Positions 1-11,733 of a stretch of DNA of 64,000 nucleotides are shown in pieces. The notes under the pieces are model-generated. The model saw nothing but the letters and a program-made list of their open reading frames with translations. It was not told the DNA's origin and ran no database searches. A program made the translations under genes and the position numbers. Location: NCBI GenBank assembly GCA_015501585.1, contig JADNRY010000051.1, positions 124,001-188,000 of the forward strand, given 5' to 3'. Each line of letters opens with the position of its first letter. The first letter of the stretch is position 1. This DNA comes from Rhodocollybia butyracea. Its lineage: Eukaryota; Basidiomycota; Agaricomycetes; Agaricales; Omphalotaceae.

Positions 1-3000
1 TCGTCAATCTAGTTATACCCAAGAGTGCATACTCTCTAAACTACAGGACATCTCAAAGCGGGATAAGTACTAAGCCAATGCGTTACTCAAGGGAAGGATT
101 TATGAGGGAAGGCATCCCTCACACTAAGACCCCCGACAAGCTATGTTAAGATGTGGACTTTACAGTCCATAACAATGGACCAGAACAATCCCGAGGAAAC
201 CGTAGAGGTCTATTCGTGGCACCGGTCATAACTGTGAAGACGGTAGAAACATGCTTAGCGGTCCACAGAAAGCTACGTGCTGGGATAGCCTTGGCAAATC
301 AAAATGTTTGATCTTAGAAATCATACACGGGAGGTCTTATCTGTTAAAGCCAACTATTGGGAATCACTTGTACATACTCAGCGCAGTTGCTCGAGACCAT
401 CATAAGTGGTGTTGTTGGAAAGCTAGACAACAGGCCTTCTCGAGAGAATGTTAATTACACTCAGGATGGACAGAACTATCCAAGGAATAGAATGAAACTC
501 ACCCAAGGGAAACCGGGTGGCGAGTGGTCACAAAGCATACAGGTACTCCTGACCCTGGAGAATTGTGGAGTAATTGGAGAAACCTTGCTCGGATCAAAAC
601 ACTCTAAAACTATGTTAATCCTCACGAAATCATATTTTACCTCTGATATATACCCAAGAATGGACTATTTCTTTATTGTGTGTACCATATATAGGCTGGA
701 GTTTCCTTTCCAAGCCAGATTCCTCTGTTCCACTCTCTTGCCATCTCTCTCTGTATCTGTTTCATCTATTTTTGTATTAAACTCTCTCTACTCAGTATAT
801 AAGCCAGACATATTTATTCAATAAGATAATTTTCTTGCCCTTGACTTGACTGCTAAGACCAGTGCTCTGTAGAACATCCCACGGGATCAGTAGCATGATG
901 CCTCCTGACTTGGTGATCTTTAGAAAGTAATCTAACTTCACGCGCTTTGCAAAGCCCATTTATATCTTGATCAAATTTAAGTGTGTAGAGTTCTCTCGAA
1001 CTCCAGATCAACTCAAATCTAGTTGCTTCCTTAGAGGGGACGGCTTCTAGTAAGGGATTATTTGGCTCCAGAGTGAGGGTTCCTTAGTTGACTCCTTCAC
1101 AAAGTTAGACGAGCCACTAAGATTGTGGTACAAGTTCCTAGTGATTAAGTTCACTCACAATATTGTAGCTTGGCCCAGAGTTTGGTCAAGGACTTTACGG
1201 CGTCACAGCAGCTAGTGCCAGAGTTTGCCTAGGGTTGTTGACAAACCTCAAGATTACTATTCTAGCTAGAGCCAGAGTTTGCCTAGGAGAATCTTAGTTT
1301 TGTTGTATTGGTTTTGGTTAATTGATTTGGACATACACATCTGGTTCCTTGTACACTTGTACACCCAACTAGGCTTCTCTCGACTTAGTTCTAAGAGTTG
1401 TCTAAGCTTAGTTACTCACATTAGCGCTACAGTCTTGAACCTGGAGCAGTCGCGCGTGTACATCCGATATTACAAGACTTTCCCTCAGGGAATCTCTGAT
1501 GACCCGCCCTCGCTCCTTACATATTGATAGTCTGGTTAGGTGCGGTAGTGTTTTTGTTAGGTTGTTTTATAGCACCTTTTGCATACCTACACGTTGATAG
1601 GGCTAACTATGGGTAGGTGGGCAGAAGGCAAAACAACACCAACACAAACACACAATCAGACTTTTGAGTTCTGGGGTAATTTAAGATTGATTAATGGACT
1701 CTATTGCACAAAATGCTCTATAGTCTCTGGGTTCTCTTTGTACTTAAACTATTCCTTTCAAAACAAGACTCTGGACTTCAAAACTTTCAAACAAGACAAG
1801 ACTGGGACTTTAACTTTCAGTCAATCAACAACAACAACAACAACAAGTGCAAGGTCTCTTTCTTTGTCTGTTCAAATGCAATCCAAGTTCATTCAAGTTC
1901 TGTCAGAAGCAAAAGCACTCTGAATAATTCTGTTCTTTCTTCTGCCAGAAGCACCCTATTACTACAAGCTTGACAGCAAGCCAGTTAACCTGGGGGGAGG
2001 GATGCCTGCTCTTTCTGGAGGTCTCCCCTTGATTATATACCCAAGGAAGCCAAGAGTATTGGTAAGGGGAGCATGTGCTCTGCATACGAGGCTGTATGGC
2101 ATCATATGGTCAATTCTATTGTGACAGACCCGGAAGCAGTGAACAGAGTCCGCGCCCTGAGGTTGTTTTACTCCATTCAGTTCCGTTTTGGATCATAGGT
2201 GTTCAATCTCGACTTCTTGGTATGTTCTTTTTCATTCATTCTTGATTGTCAGTACTTACAGTAGCTTATGACTGTAAGTAGGGTGAACCAATAGTCCACA
2301 GGCTCTATAAGTGAGGGAGGACTTGAAGAAGATGTATCTCAGCTATTCTCGCTTCGATAATCGTCATCTAAGCCCTGCAACATCAAGTTTCATTCTAATC
2401 TTTGAAATACTGCTCCAAGGGGACAGATCTCAGTTCTATGCTGGAGCATCGGAAAACTACCCGGTATCGGGACGTCTTACCGTATTTCCAACTCGTATAA
2501 ACTCGTTTCAAGGGTTCATGAAATTTCTAAGGTCTTTAACTGATGGGTATTGAAGTATGAGCATATCTATAGAAATATAGGTATGTCTCCTCCTAGTACC
2601 TACTCAAATCTCGTCTCTATGGTTGGGGGTCACATGGAGTATAAGCGGGAGGGCAGGGACGTCGACGGTACCTGTTCGGACTCGGCTTGACCCCCACTCT
2701 GTCCTGTATCATCATGCTATGCAATTATTTGAAAATGAGGCATTTATCCCAACAAGTGATGTAACCATGTTCTGGGACCGGAGAAGTACCCTGGATACCG
2801 GTATTTCAATGCCGTCGGATGCCTATGCACTGCTTTCGTTCGTTCTAGTGCTTCAGGGTCTCTGGTACATTTTATTTCTTGCCCAGATTGCCCTTTTGCA
2901 TGTTCTAAGCTTTATACCCTTAGTAAGGTATTATCATTCTGAGTAAGCATTTCCTATGGAAGGGAAAGCTTGTAATCGAGTGCTAACTAGTGAAACGATG

Positions 3001-3439
3001 TAAGAATCGTCCAAACAGTCCGCAACATCGAAGGTTTCATAGAAAACGGCCTCCTGGTGAGGTAGTTTCAAGTAAATCAATTATATCAAATTCAGAGTAT
3101 GGGCCGAAATGGCCGATGCTTTGAGATCAATGTTAGGCCGTCGTGCACGTGAAGCGGTTGGCAATACAGGCATTGTATGAGCGTGTCCGATTTGGGTTTC
3201 AGTGAACACAGCACTGGGAGAAGGTCTCCAAGTGATATGAACACTACGTATCATGCAAGGACTATCCAGTAGTGGGCTTTAAGTCTAGTTTTAGACTCAA
3301 AAAGTCTCGGGGCGTATCAGTGTGCTCAGAAAAGATTTTTGTTGATGAAAAAAACATCACAATCAAGTTGATTAAAGATTTGCTGAATGGTATTTTGATA
3401 ACATTGACTGAGGTAAAGCTCTGGGTTTGTCATTCAATT
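1..3439. other. No supportable gene; probable decayed retroelement DNA
   Basis: I see no protein family in either strand. Short open frames are 60-155 codons and lack recognisable motifs. The stretch near 790-830 has a TATA-like box followed by an AT-rich start-like region, and 1,990-2,005 carries a purine tract, both compatible with remains of an LTR element, but no terminal repeat pair could be matched. A short CAA microsatellite lies at 1,826-1,846. The unassigned frame at 2,623-2,946 ends in a hydrophobic stretch but resembles no family I know. Confidence 0.5.
1826..1846 (+). repeat. CAA microsatellite
   Basis: About seven tandem CAA trinucleotides, visible directly. No coding context. 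Confidence 0.9.
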
Positions 3440-4503
3440 GAGTGGCTGATATGTTCTCTCAGAATGCGTTCTTGAAAGCTTTCTTCAAGTTTGGCTTTCA
3501 ACATTTCCTACTATAGACAAATGACAACCTTCATGAAATTGAGATTGGTGAGTTCCGATGGTTTTTTGCCCAGCTCATTTGAATACTACTTGCATTGAGA
3601 AATGCTGGTGTTGCAAGGAATACTCTTGATGAAAGGTACTTCAAGGTTTTCCCGAGTTGCCAGTGTTAATCTATTTCCCAGATATTGTTCACTACCAACT
3701 TTTGGAAATGGGACAATACGAAAGTTTTCACACAGTGTTTCATCTATGAAGAAGATGACTGGGCACAACTATGAGGATATTCTGCAGGTATGGAGTTTAT
3801 ACTTAAATTTATCCCAACTCATTTATTGTCCAGTGTGCTATGCCATGCTTTGAAGGTCTCTTCCCAGACGATCACAATGACTACATTCAGGATTTTCTTT
3901 GGGATTTTTTGATGTTTCACAGGTTTGCCAAGTTTTGAATGCACATGGACTCAACAGTAGACATATTCCGCACTCTCACTTCTATCCTTGGTGAAAGTCT
4001 TCGGTACTTTGCAGATATTACTTGTACTGCCTTTGACACCAAAGAACTTCCATCAGAGCAAGATGCTCGGATACATTGCAGTCAGATATGTCACAGTCAG
4101 GCTGGGGAAAGGAAAGGAAAAGTGCAAAAGGCCAAGGTTTTAAATTCTGAAGGGGTCCTCAAATGTACATACAACCTTCATACTTCAAAACTTCACACTT
4201 TAGGTTACTATCCAGAGGACATTGTCTACTACGGAACCGGTGATTCACACTCAACCAGGATTGTAAGTGATTCCAGCTATCATAATTGCTCGCAGTTCAT
4301 AAAATTTCATTCAGTCAGAATCAGAACACATATGTTCCAAATGTCTCTTTCCACGCACCACTGGATATGCATTTGAAGGTCAGATTGCGAAATTAACTTC
4401 TCAGGAACATGTCATGAATGACTTGGCCCCTCTTGTCAAAAATTCAATTTTACCAAAAACATGCAAGAGAACCTCTCGAAACTCTGTTCAGGAGGAGTTA
4501 TTG
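3440..4503 (+). pseudogene. Plavaka-type transposase relic, N-terminal/central part
   Basis: This is the 5' visible part of a Plavaka (CACTA-like) transposase gene typical of agaricomycetes. In successive + frames one reads FGFQHFPTID near 3,500, then NLHEIEIGEFRWFF, then RKFSHSVSSMKKM at about 3,710-3,760. This is joined across a GT-AG intron (about 3,788-3,832) to CFEGLFPDDHNDYIQDF and a segment starting MHMDSTVDIFRTLTSILG. The segment NLHTSKLHTLGYYPEDIVYYG followed by GDSHSTR (about 4,180-4,260) matches the family's conserved HTYK-LGDY-GTTDSYSTQ block. Several stops and frame changes break it. The gene continues downstream of two younger insertions. The family assignment is firm; the exact 5' end is not visible. 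Confidence 0.82.
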
Positions 4504-4876
4504 CATCAGGAAAAGCCGTTTTTGCCTAGGTGACCCCAGAGTGGCCTAAAGCAAACTAGGTGACCTATGAATCCTATGGCATCCTAGGAAATTGGGCTCG
4601 TCCCTTGCCAGTCAAGGCTCTTGAGGATTCCCTAGGGTATCCTAGGCAAACCCAGGGCAAGCCTAGGTTTGCCCAGGTTTCCCCAGGTGTTCCCCAGGTG
4701 TTCCCCAGGAGCACCTGGGCAAACCTGGGCAAACCTAGGCTTGCCTAGGGAATCCTCAAGAGCCTTGACTGGCAAGGGACGAGCCCAAATTCCTAGGATG
4801 CCATAGGATTCATAGGTCACCTAGTTTGCTTTAGGCCACTCTGGGGTCACCTAGGCAAAAACGGCTTTTCCTGATG
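4504..4876. repeat. Near-perfect foldback (long inverted repeat) element
   Basis: Two arms of about 150-170 bases are almost perfect reverse complements. The left begins CATCAGGAAAAGCCG and the right ends CGGCTTTTCCTGATG. Between them lies a short centre rich in CCTAGG and CCCAGG motifs. The arms differ at only a few positions, for example an A/T difference near 4,590 versus 4,790. The element lies inside the Plavaka coding region. Because the arms are mirror images, the same 60-codon frame appears on both strands, which is an artefact of symmetry. No transposase is encoded, so it is a non-autonomous foldback or MITE. A clear target duplication was not found. Confidence 0.88.
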
Positions 4877-4973
4877 TGCCAGCAACCAATCCACACAAGC
4901 AGTATGATATGGGTATTTTTTGAGTAGGATTTCCTCAATGTGGATGACTATCTATATCCAGACCAGCATGCTC

Positions 4974-5194
4974 TGTTGGAACTAAGAGACACGTTAGTAC
5001 GTAGTACAACTAAACTCAGCCAGAAGTGATGAAGGCTGAGGAAAAGAAGGGAATGTCAATATGTACAGTATAAGTAGAAATCCGTATCAATGAAATAAAA
5101 GTTAAAACAAATGATAAGAACTCGGGTCTGATATCTACTCGGTATTGGAGCTGTACATACCGGCGGCCATATACCGCGGACCAAATATCCAACA
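4974..5194 (-). repeat. 3' LTR of the copia element
   Basis: 221 bases. It differs from the other LTR by about a dozen substitutions and a short indel near 5,080-5,095, so the element is not brand new. Confidence 0.9.
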
Positions 5195-5201
5195 CTCCCC
5201 C

Positions 5202-8200
5202 TCAACGAGAATGCATTGGGACAAGTCCCAGTAGTCGAGTTGCCTGTCGATGAGTTTCACCATCAAGAGCTTTGGTGAATATGTCGGCGACATTATCCCT
5301 AGAAGCAACAACAGCTGTCTGAATATCACCACAATGATCTGCTTCACGAATCCAGTGGTGGTGAATTTTGATATGTTTCTTTGCATTAGTGACTTGGTCG
5401 GAATTAATGTTCTTCAAAGCCAAAGATGAATCAACAAACATCTGAGTTGGTTCAGGTTGAGTGAAGTCGAGTTCCTGGAGGAGGGAGCGGAACCAAACAA
5501 CTTCCCTACCACAAGATCCAGCTGCATAATATTTGGCTTCACTGGTGGAAGTTGCAACAGCAGTCTGTTTCCTCGTATACCAGGAAAAACAACCTGTACT
5601 GAAAGTGAGGGCGGCGCCAGACACCGAACGACCATGTTCAAGGTGATCAACAAAGTTGGAGTCGGTATAGGCAAAGAAAAGGAGTGACTTGCCACCAAGG
5701 ACAAGGACAAAGTCAACAGTCCCCTTCAAATAGCGAATAATCTGTTTCACTGCTTTCCAGTGGATATGACCAGGATTATGCATGAACTGCGCTACTTGTT
5801 GGGTGCTGCGAGTGATGTCCGGGTGCGTTTGAGTGGAGGCGTGCATGAGAGAACCAACACCTTCAGCATAGGGCACCAAGCGCATCTCTCTCTGTTCAGG
5901 AGAATCATCAGAAGGACAATCGGCTTTGGACAATACTGTCTTTTCCATGGGTGTTCCAACGGGGTGAGCATCATCGAGTCGGAAACGCGAAATGAGAGAC
6001 AAGATGTAGGAACATTGGGAAAAGGAAATGGTTCGAGCAGATCTATCACGAGTAACAGTCATACCCAAAAATTGAGAGATCTCCCCCTTATCCGAGATAT
6101 CAAAATGAGTACAGAACTCATCCTTGAATTGAATAATCTGTAGAATGGAGGAACCAAAGAGAGCTAGATCATCAACGTGAGTTGCAATGATGATTATTCC
6201 ATCGGAAGAACGATGAAAGAAGACACAAGGATCGGAAATGCAAACCTGAAAGCCAAGTTCAACCAAAACACTTTTTAGTTTCTCATACCAGAGAAAACCA
6301 GACTGCTTAAGTCCATAGAGTACCTTGTTAAGCTTCCAAACCCACGAATCCTTTCCTCTGACTGCAAATCCAGGCGGTTGCTTCACATATGTTGGCTGGT
6401 CATCAGGGATGGTGCTATTAAGATAAGCAGATTTTTTTCACATCAATGACATGAATTTCCCAATCCTGGATGGCCGCTACGGTTGCAATACCACGAATGG
6501 ATTCAATACAAGCAGTCGGAGCGTGGATATCGACAAAGTCAATACCCGGAATTTGGGTAAAACCCTGAGCTACAAGTCGAGCTCGGTAGACCTCAATGGC
6601 CTGAGTGTCGGCATTGCGCTTGATAGCAAAGACCCAGCGCGTACCAATGGCCTTACGGTCAGGAGGTGGTGGAACGAGAGAGTAAGTCCCAGTCTCCAAG
6701 AGCTGGTTAAGCTCGTAATGACAAGCGGCTTCCCACTCTGCATGATCGGGAGAGTTGAGAGCCTGCGAAACATTGAATGGAATTTCACCACTCAAGATAT
6801 GAGCCAGTTTGGGCATCTCCTCCTCATCCCCGCTATCATCCATATCAAGCTCAACATGCGGAGGAATATCCTCATCAATCTGTGGCTGGACTTCTGCTCT
6901 CGCATGAGAGCAAGTCTTAGCAGGTGTAGCATCAGAAGGCATGCGGGGATTAGGACGAGGGGCACAAGGTGGAGGAGTAGCAGGAGGAACAGGAACAGGA
7001 GGGTCAGGTGGGAGAGCGGATGGAGCGGTTATAGGGGAAAACTCATCGTCATCTTTATAAGTAGGATTTTTTGAGAGACGAATAATCATAGGACTCCCCC
7101 GCAGTGCTCAAAAGTCCATCTCCATTAGTGTTGTCATCAAACTTCACAGAGATTGCTGAACGTACACCTTTACCTGGCGTGTACACATAGTACGCCACCC
7201 GAGTCTCGTCGAAACCTAGAAAAATACCAGGAGTACCACGAGCGTCAAGTTTATGCTCCTGCGAGTTGTTGTATACCCAAACTTTACATCCAAAAGAATG
7301 CAATTTTCGACGGTCAGGGTGCTTCTTGTACCAGAGATGATAGGGTGTCTCCCCTTTAGGTAGAGGACTAGCATAAGTCCGGGCACGGATATTAAGAATG
7401 TACCAGACAGCGTAGCCCCACATAGAGAGAGGAAGTTGAGAGTGAATAAGGATAGTGTGTACCCGGTCAAAAATTGTACAATTAAGGTGCTCAGAATGGC
7501 TGTTCTGTTCAGGAGTGTAAGGAGCGGTCTTTTCCCAGCGGATACCGTGCTCCTTCATCCAATTGCACCACTCGTTGGTTATATATTCCCCACCATTGTC
7601 AGTGCAGAAAACCTTCAACTTTTTGCCGGTTACCTTCTCTACTTCAACTAACACTGCTTAAAAGCAGTAAAAGCATCACTCTTGCGGCAAAGCAAGTAAC
7701 CCCAAGCCATACGGGAGCAATCATCAAGAAATGTGATGAGATACCCCATGCCGGTCGTGGTCAAGACTGGAGCTGGTCCCCAAAGATCTGAGTGAACTAG
7801 GCCCAGTGGCTCTGAAGCTCTAGAGTTTGATTCAGGAAAGTGTGTGCGGGTGAGCTTTCCCTGCACGCAGGCGTCACAGATGGGGGGTTCTGCAGCCAAT
7901 TCTGAGGCCGTAAGTTTCACAGTCATCCCCTCAAGCGTACCCGAACGGTACAAGTCACAACAAGCAGGATAGTTCAAATGCCCAAGCTCGTTATGAAGCT
8001 GAACCAGTTTGGAGTAAAGCGGAGGTTTGTCTGAGGTGGAAGATCTAAACGCAGAGGTGGAGGGAGCAGAGTCAAGGTGATAAAGTCGAGAATCGTCCTT
8101 TGTTCCAGTGAAAACAACATCCTCCTTATCAATAAGGCGCTGGATAAAAGTACCAGCATCATCCTTACTGAATGTTACACATTTCCCTGCGCTGAAGACA

Positions 8201-9570
8201 GTATAACACTTAGCTTCTTTGAGTCGGGAAACGGAAATGAGGGTAGGAGAGGAGTCAGGAACAAAAGCAGTGTCCTTCAGATTGAGACAGACAAGTTGAC
8301 GATGGCGACGACCCGCAAGAAACATGGCTATACCTCGACCCGCAATCTTCATAGTACCATGACCAAATCCAGTAACCTTCTGAGAAATGGCCAGATGGTG
8401 GAAAGACGTGAAGTTGGCACAAACAGAATGAATGTGAGACGTAGTACCAGAGTCGATAATGATGGGAGGCCTATTGGCAGTAGTACCAGCTGGATACACT
8501 GACTCAGACATAGGCTGGAAGGAATTCACATTTGTAGAAGTCTCGGTCACCGGGTAAGCAGAGAAATCGATAATATTGGCGCCCGAAGAAGATTCTACGA
8601 AATGTGATGAGGTAGACTGCTCAGTTTCATCTCCTCCCCCACTATCCACATGGTGGGCTTTCTCTTTGCCCTTCTTCTTATTTTTCCCCTTTCTGTTACC
8701 TCCCTTAGCCTCCATAGCATGTTTCCCACCACCGGGCTTACGGCAAAAATCCTTGGTGTGACCGGGAGTGTGGCAGTTGACACAATAATAATCTCCACGG
8801 GCCGCATAGGAGCGTTTGAGCACAGCGACGGCAGCTTCTACGTTTGACATGCCGGAATTAGAGTTCTCGTCGGGATGAGCCGAATGGTAAGAACCTAAAA
8901 CCTGTTGGACAGTTGACTCAAGAGTAGTGCTGGAGGTGAGAGAGAAACTGCAGATCCAGGTGTGCCAAGACCTGGTCGCACCTTCCTCATTGGGGAGAGT
9001 AGTGACAAGAATAGCAGAGGCAAACCCTTCCTCCACAACGTACCCAGCTTTCCGGATATCCTGCAGAGCAGATTCGAAACCCTGAAGATGGGCGGACAAA
9101 GAATCAAAGCTATGCTGGAGCAGAAGTCGGCGGGTGAGTCGGGAGAAGAACGTCATGATGAGACCAGAATCCTGAGGATCATAAGTACCCGAAAGTCGTT
9201 TATAGGCGGCGGCGCTTGTAAGACCTTCTACCATGCTGACCATGCTCTCAGAGATACACTGGAGAAGCATGTTCATCATATAAGAATCCATCCGTTGCCA
9301 GATAAGATACTTAGTGTCGGTATCGGGAAGACAAACAAGCGCGCCCGACAAAATAGACTGACATCCTACTGTGCAAGCACCAGCGAGGAAGACGGCAGAC
9401 CAAGACAAAAAATTCGTTTCACCTTTGAGCTTAGTGTCACGAGGGAAGAGTGAATTTCCACCACTAGGGATGGTCCAATCACTTGGAATAGTCGGCGCGG
9501 TCATAGCGGTCTGTGTACTCGAAGTAGTCTGAGTAGGTTGGGTAGTAGGAGCGGAAGGGGTAGTAGACAT
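5202..9570 (-). pseudogene. Copia gag-pol polyprotein, frameshifted
   Basis: Domains appear in the normal copia order: Gag from 9,570; CCHC zinc knuckle (CVNCHTPGHTKDFC) near 8,740-8,785; protease DSGTTSH near 8,445-8,465; pre-integrase LHNELGHLNYPAC near 7,960; integrase HSDLWGP, CTDNGGEY and a retained Glu in SEHLN near 7,490; reverse transcriptase with THVDDLALFG in place of YVDD near 6,170; and RNase H with STSEAKYYAAG and KHIKIHHHWIRE to 5,202. Three single-base frame changes, near 7,650, 7,070 and 6,435, cut the frame into four parts. Two of these lie in runs of A on the coding strand. Gag, protease and integrase belong to one polyprotein processed in a virus-like particle. It may be inactive, or the indels may be sequence errors. 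Confidence 0.9.
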
Positions 9571-9669
9571 CGATAGAGACGAGGGTTATGCGGGAAGAGA
9601 AGATAAAAGATTCGATTCCGGTAATCACTATAAGGCTGGCTGTATCAGGCGGACTCGGGGCCCATAACC

Positions 9670-9884
9670 TGTTGGAACTAAGAGACACGTTAGTATGTAG
9701 TACAACTAAGCTCAGCCAGAAGTGATGAAGGCTGAGGAAAAGAAGGGAACATCGATACATACAGTATAAGTAGAAATCCATGACATAAAAGTTAAAACAA
9801 ATGATAAGAACTCGGGTCTGATATCTACTCGGTATTGGAGCTGTACATACTGGCGGCCATATACCGCGGACCAAATATCCAACA
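9670..9884 (-). repeat. 5' LTR of the copia element
   Basis: 215 bases, reading TGTTGG to CCAACA, with the matching partner at 4,974-5,194. It carries the element promoter on the minus strand. Confidence 0.9.
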
Positions 9885-10915
9885 TGATCCAGCACTAACG
9901 GTTGGAATTCTTTTATACATCCTTTCATAAAATTCTAATTTTTCTTATCAGAGCTTCATGCGCAAACTCAAAGACCATATTCTCCTTTGTATACTTGACT
10001 CAGACTTGGATGTGTTTTCCGATGATGACTGCCAGCTTCTCACCATTAAAAATGAGCGTGTTTACAGTCACAAAATTGTATGTTTCAACTATACCACTTA
10101 TGATATTCGCTGTGGTCAAGATACTGTCAATCCTCATACACATCCGCATGTTCTTACACTCTTGGGAGACCCCAACCATCCATATCATTACAGCTGTGTA
10201 TTCAATTCCTTTCAGTCAAGTTCTGGCATCGAGGTCCTAGCTCTGGGAATTCTGGTATACAATGTCTGAACATTTTACATGTTTGTTGGCTTGAGTTTGA
10301 TGACAGTTGGAACTGGGGGCTTCAGGCCAAGCACTTTCCCCGTGTATACTTTCCAGATGCATCATCCCCTGAAGCTTTTGGGTTCCTCAATCCGGCCTGT
10401 GTATTGTGCGGTGTATATCTTATGCCAGTGTACCACTTGGGACTTACAGAAGAGTTGCTTGGGCGTGATTCTGTAGCTCGCCAGATGGAAACTGGAGATG
10501 AAGGCAAACATTGAGGTTTCAGACTGGAACCGTTACAATGTTAACATGTGAGATACAGTGTTTAGTAGTTTATTTGTTCACACCACTAATCTGTTTGTAG
10601 AGCAGTTGATTGTGATATGCTGAACTGATACATTGGAGGCGGGGTTGGACATATATCAACTAGGCCTCATCTTCGAGATCTTGCTCTTGGAGCAAGATCT
10701 ATCTGCAGTTCAACTAAGCAAGGATCACAGCATTCTGAGGAAAAGTCATCTCAGGAGGTGAATGGAATGGAAGATGTGGAAGCAGCTTCAGAGGTAAGTG
10801 GTGGCTTGACCGATGCCGATGAAGGGGATCAGGAGATACAGCAAATTTTGGACATGGAGGATGGAGATTCAACCTATGAGGATGAGTATACAAGTGATAT
10901 GAGTGAAGAAATGTA
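9885..10915 (+). pseudogene. Plavaka-type transposase relic, C-terminal part
   Basis: This resumes the gene interrupted at 4,973. At 9,958-10,200 the frame reads LRKL-type sequence, then YTTYDIRCGQDTVNPHTHPH and VLTLLGDPNHPYHY, matching the conserved VNYTTYD-RR-QD-INPRTHADIMVL block. From about 10,320 a shifted frame gives FPDASSPEAFGFLNP, LCGVYLMPVYHLG and EELLGRDSVARQ. Near 10,630 YIGGGVGHISTRPHLRDL matches the C-terminal GGGxGHxSTR signature. The acidic tail ends DEYTSDMSEEM at 10,915. Stops and frame changes make it non-functional. The protein would have been a DDE-type transposase acting on terminal inverted repeats, which I could not delimit. Confidence 0.85.
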
Positions 10916-11465
10916 ATTTATACTATTTGTCCAAACATATTACATGCATACTGTGAAGTTTAATAAGTATCCAAGGGAGTTGGTGAGTAATGTCATTGCA
11001 ATCAGGACCTAAAATTGGTTCCAATTGCACTGATAGGAGCCTAAGGTAATTTTCATATTCTGTTGGCCTCAACACACATATCCCTACATAATGGCAAAAG
11101 CTCCCAGAGATGGTTATTCAATGGCAGATGCCACCTGCTTCCATGGTGTTATAATGGGAGATGTCACACAATGGGAGATCCTTCCATCAATGGGTACCAT
11201 GGCAGAGGCTCACTAAGATGTAAGTCAAATGGTAGTTGCATTTTTCAATGGCTTTGGCTGATAATTTGGTAGAAAACTTCCACAATGCCATCTGTGTGCC
11301 ATTGAGCTTCCATTATGGAGGCCCACTGAAATGGACTCCCATTCATGTATTTAATTGTGCCGGTTCTGTGATGGCTGTAGTGGCCAAACTTGTTATGATT
11401 GTAGACAGCTCACGGCGACGCAAGGCGCTTAAATTAGCGCCCAAATGCCGCACCATAAGATACAG
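10916..11465. other. Non-coding Plavaka 3' flank
   Basis: No gene recognised. Near 11,090-11,260 there is a cluster of related short motifs around ATGGGAGAT and ATGGCAGA, suggesting degenerate subterminal repeats of the Plavaka element. A GCGACGCAAGGCGC stretch near 11,410 resembles the start region of the gypsy LTR further right, but too weakly to annotate as one. Confidence 0.4.
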
Positions 11466-11733
11466 TACTGTACCATTTTGAGCACTTTGTAAGGGGTGTG
11501 ACCTGTGACCTCTCCTCCCAAAATAAAATTTCGTAAGATTGCAATTGTATGTGTGACTTCTACAAAATTTAGTAGTGTGCTGGAGGCGCCGCAAAAATTT
11601 TAGTACTTGTAGCGCCAGTGACTCAAATTTATTTTTGTAAGGTCCCTCCAATACCTGTGACCAGGTGTGACCTTTCGGAGGATCCGGGTCCCTTGTGACC
11701 CGTGACTTACAAACTGCTCGAAATGGTACAGTA
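11466..11733. mobile_element. MITE with CTGTACC inverted ends and TA flanks
   Basis: The left end TACTGTACCATTTTGAGCA and the right end (reverse complement TACTGTACCATTTCGAGCA) are inverted copies extending about 30 bases, through TTTGTAAG. Both are flanked by TA, the target duplication of Tc1/mariner-like elements. Size is about 268 bases, with no coding capacity. Confidence 0.7.

Larger units (their letters stand above)
4974..9884 (-). mobile_element. Ty1/copia LTR retrotransposon, nearly complete
   Basis: The element has two LTRs (4,974-5,194 and 9,670-9,884), both beginning TGTTGGAACTAAG and ending ATATCCAACA. Transcription runs on the minus strand. A polypurine tract (GAGGGGGAG on the minus strand) sits just inside the 3' LTR at 5,195-5,204. 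Next to the 5' LTR the minus strand reads GGTTATGGGCCCC, which resembles the complement of an initiator-tRNA anticodon stem-loop, as in elements primed by half-tRNAs. Flanks are TGCTC and TGATC, an imperfect five-base target duplication. It lies inside the Plavaka gene, in reverse orientation. Confidence 0.92.

Noticed and set aside
4560..4820. Matching 62-residue frames on both strands at the foldback element
   Set aside because: They exist because the arms are reverse complements; no family resemblance or coding bias.
6451..7074. 207-residue plus-strand frame
   Set aside because: Antisense shadow of the copia integrase/RT region.
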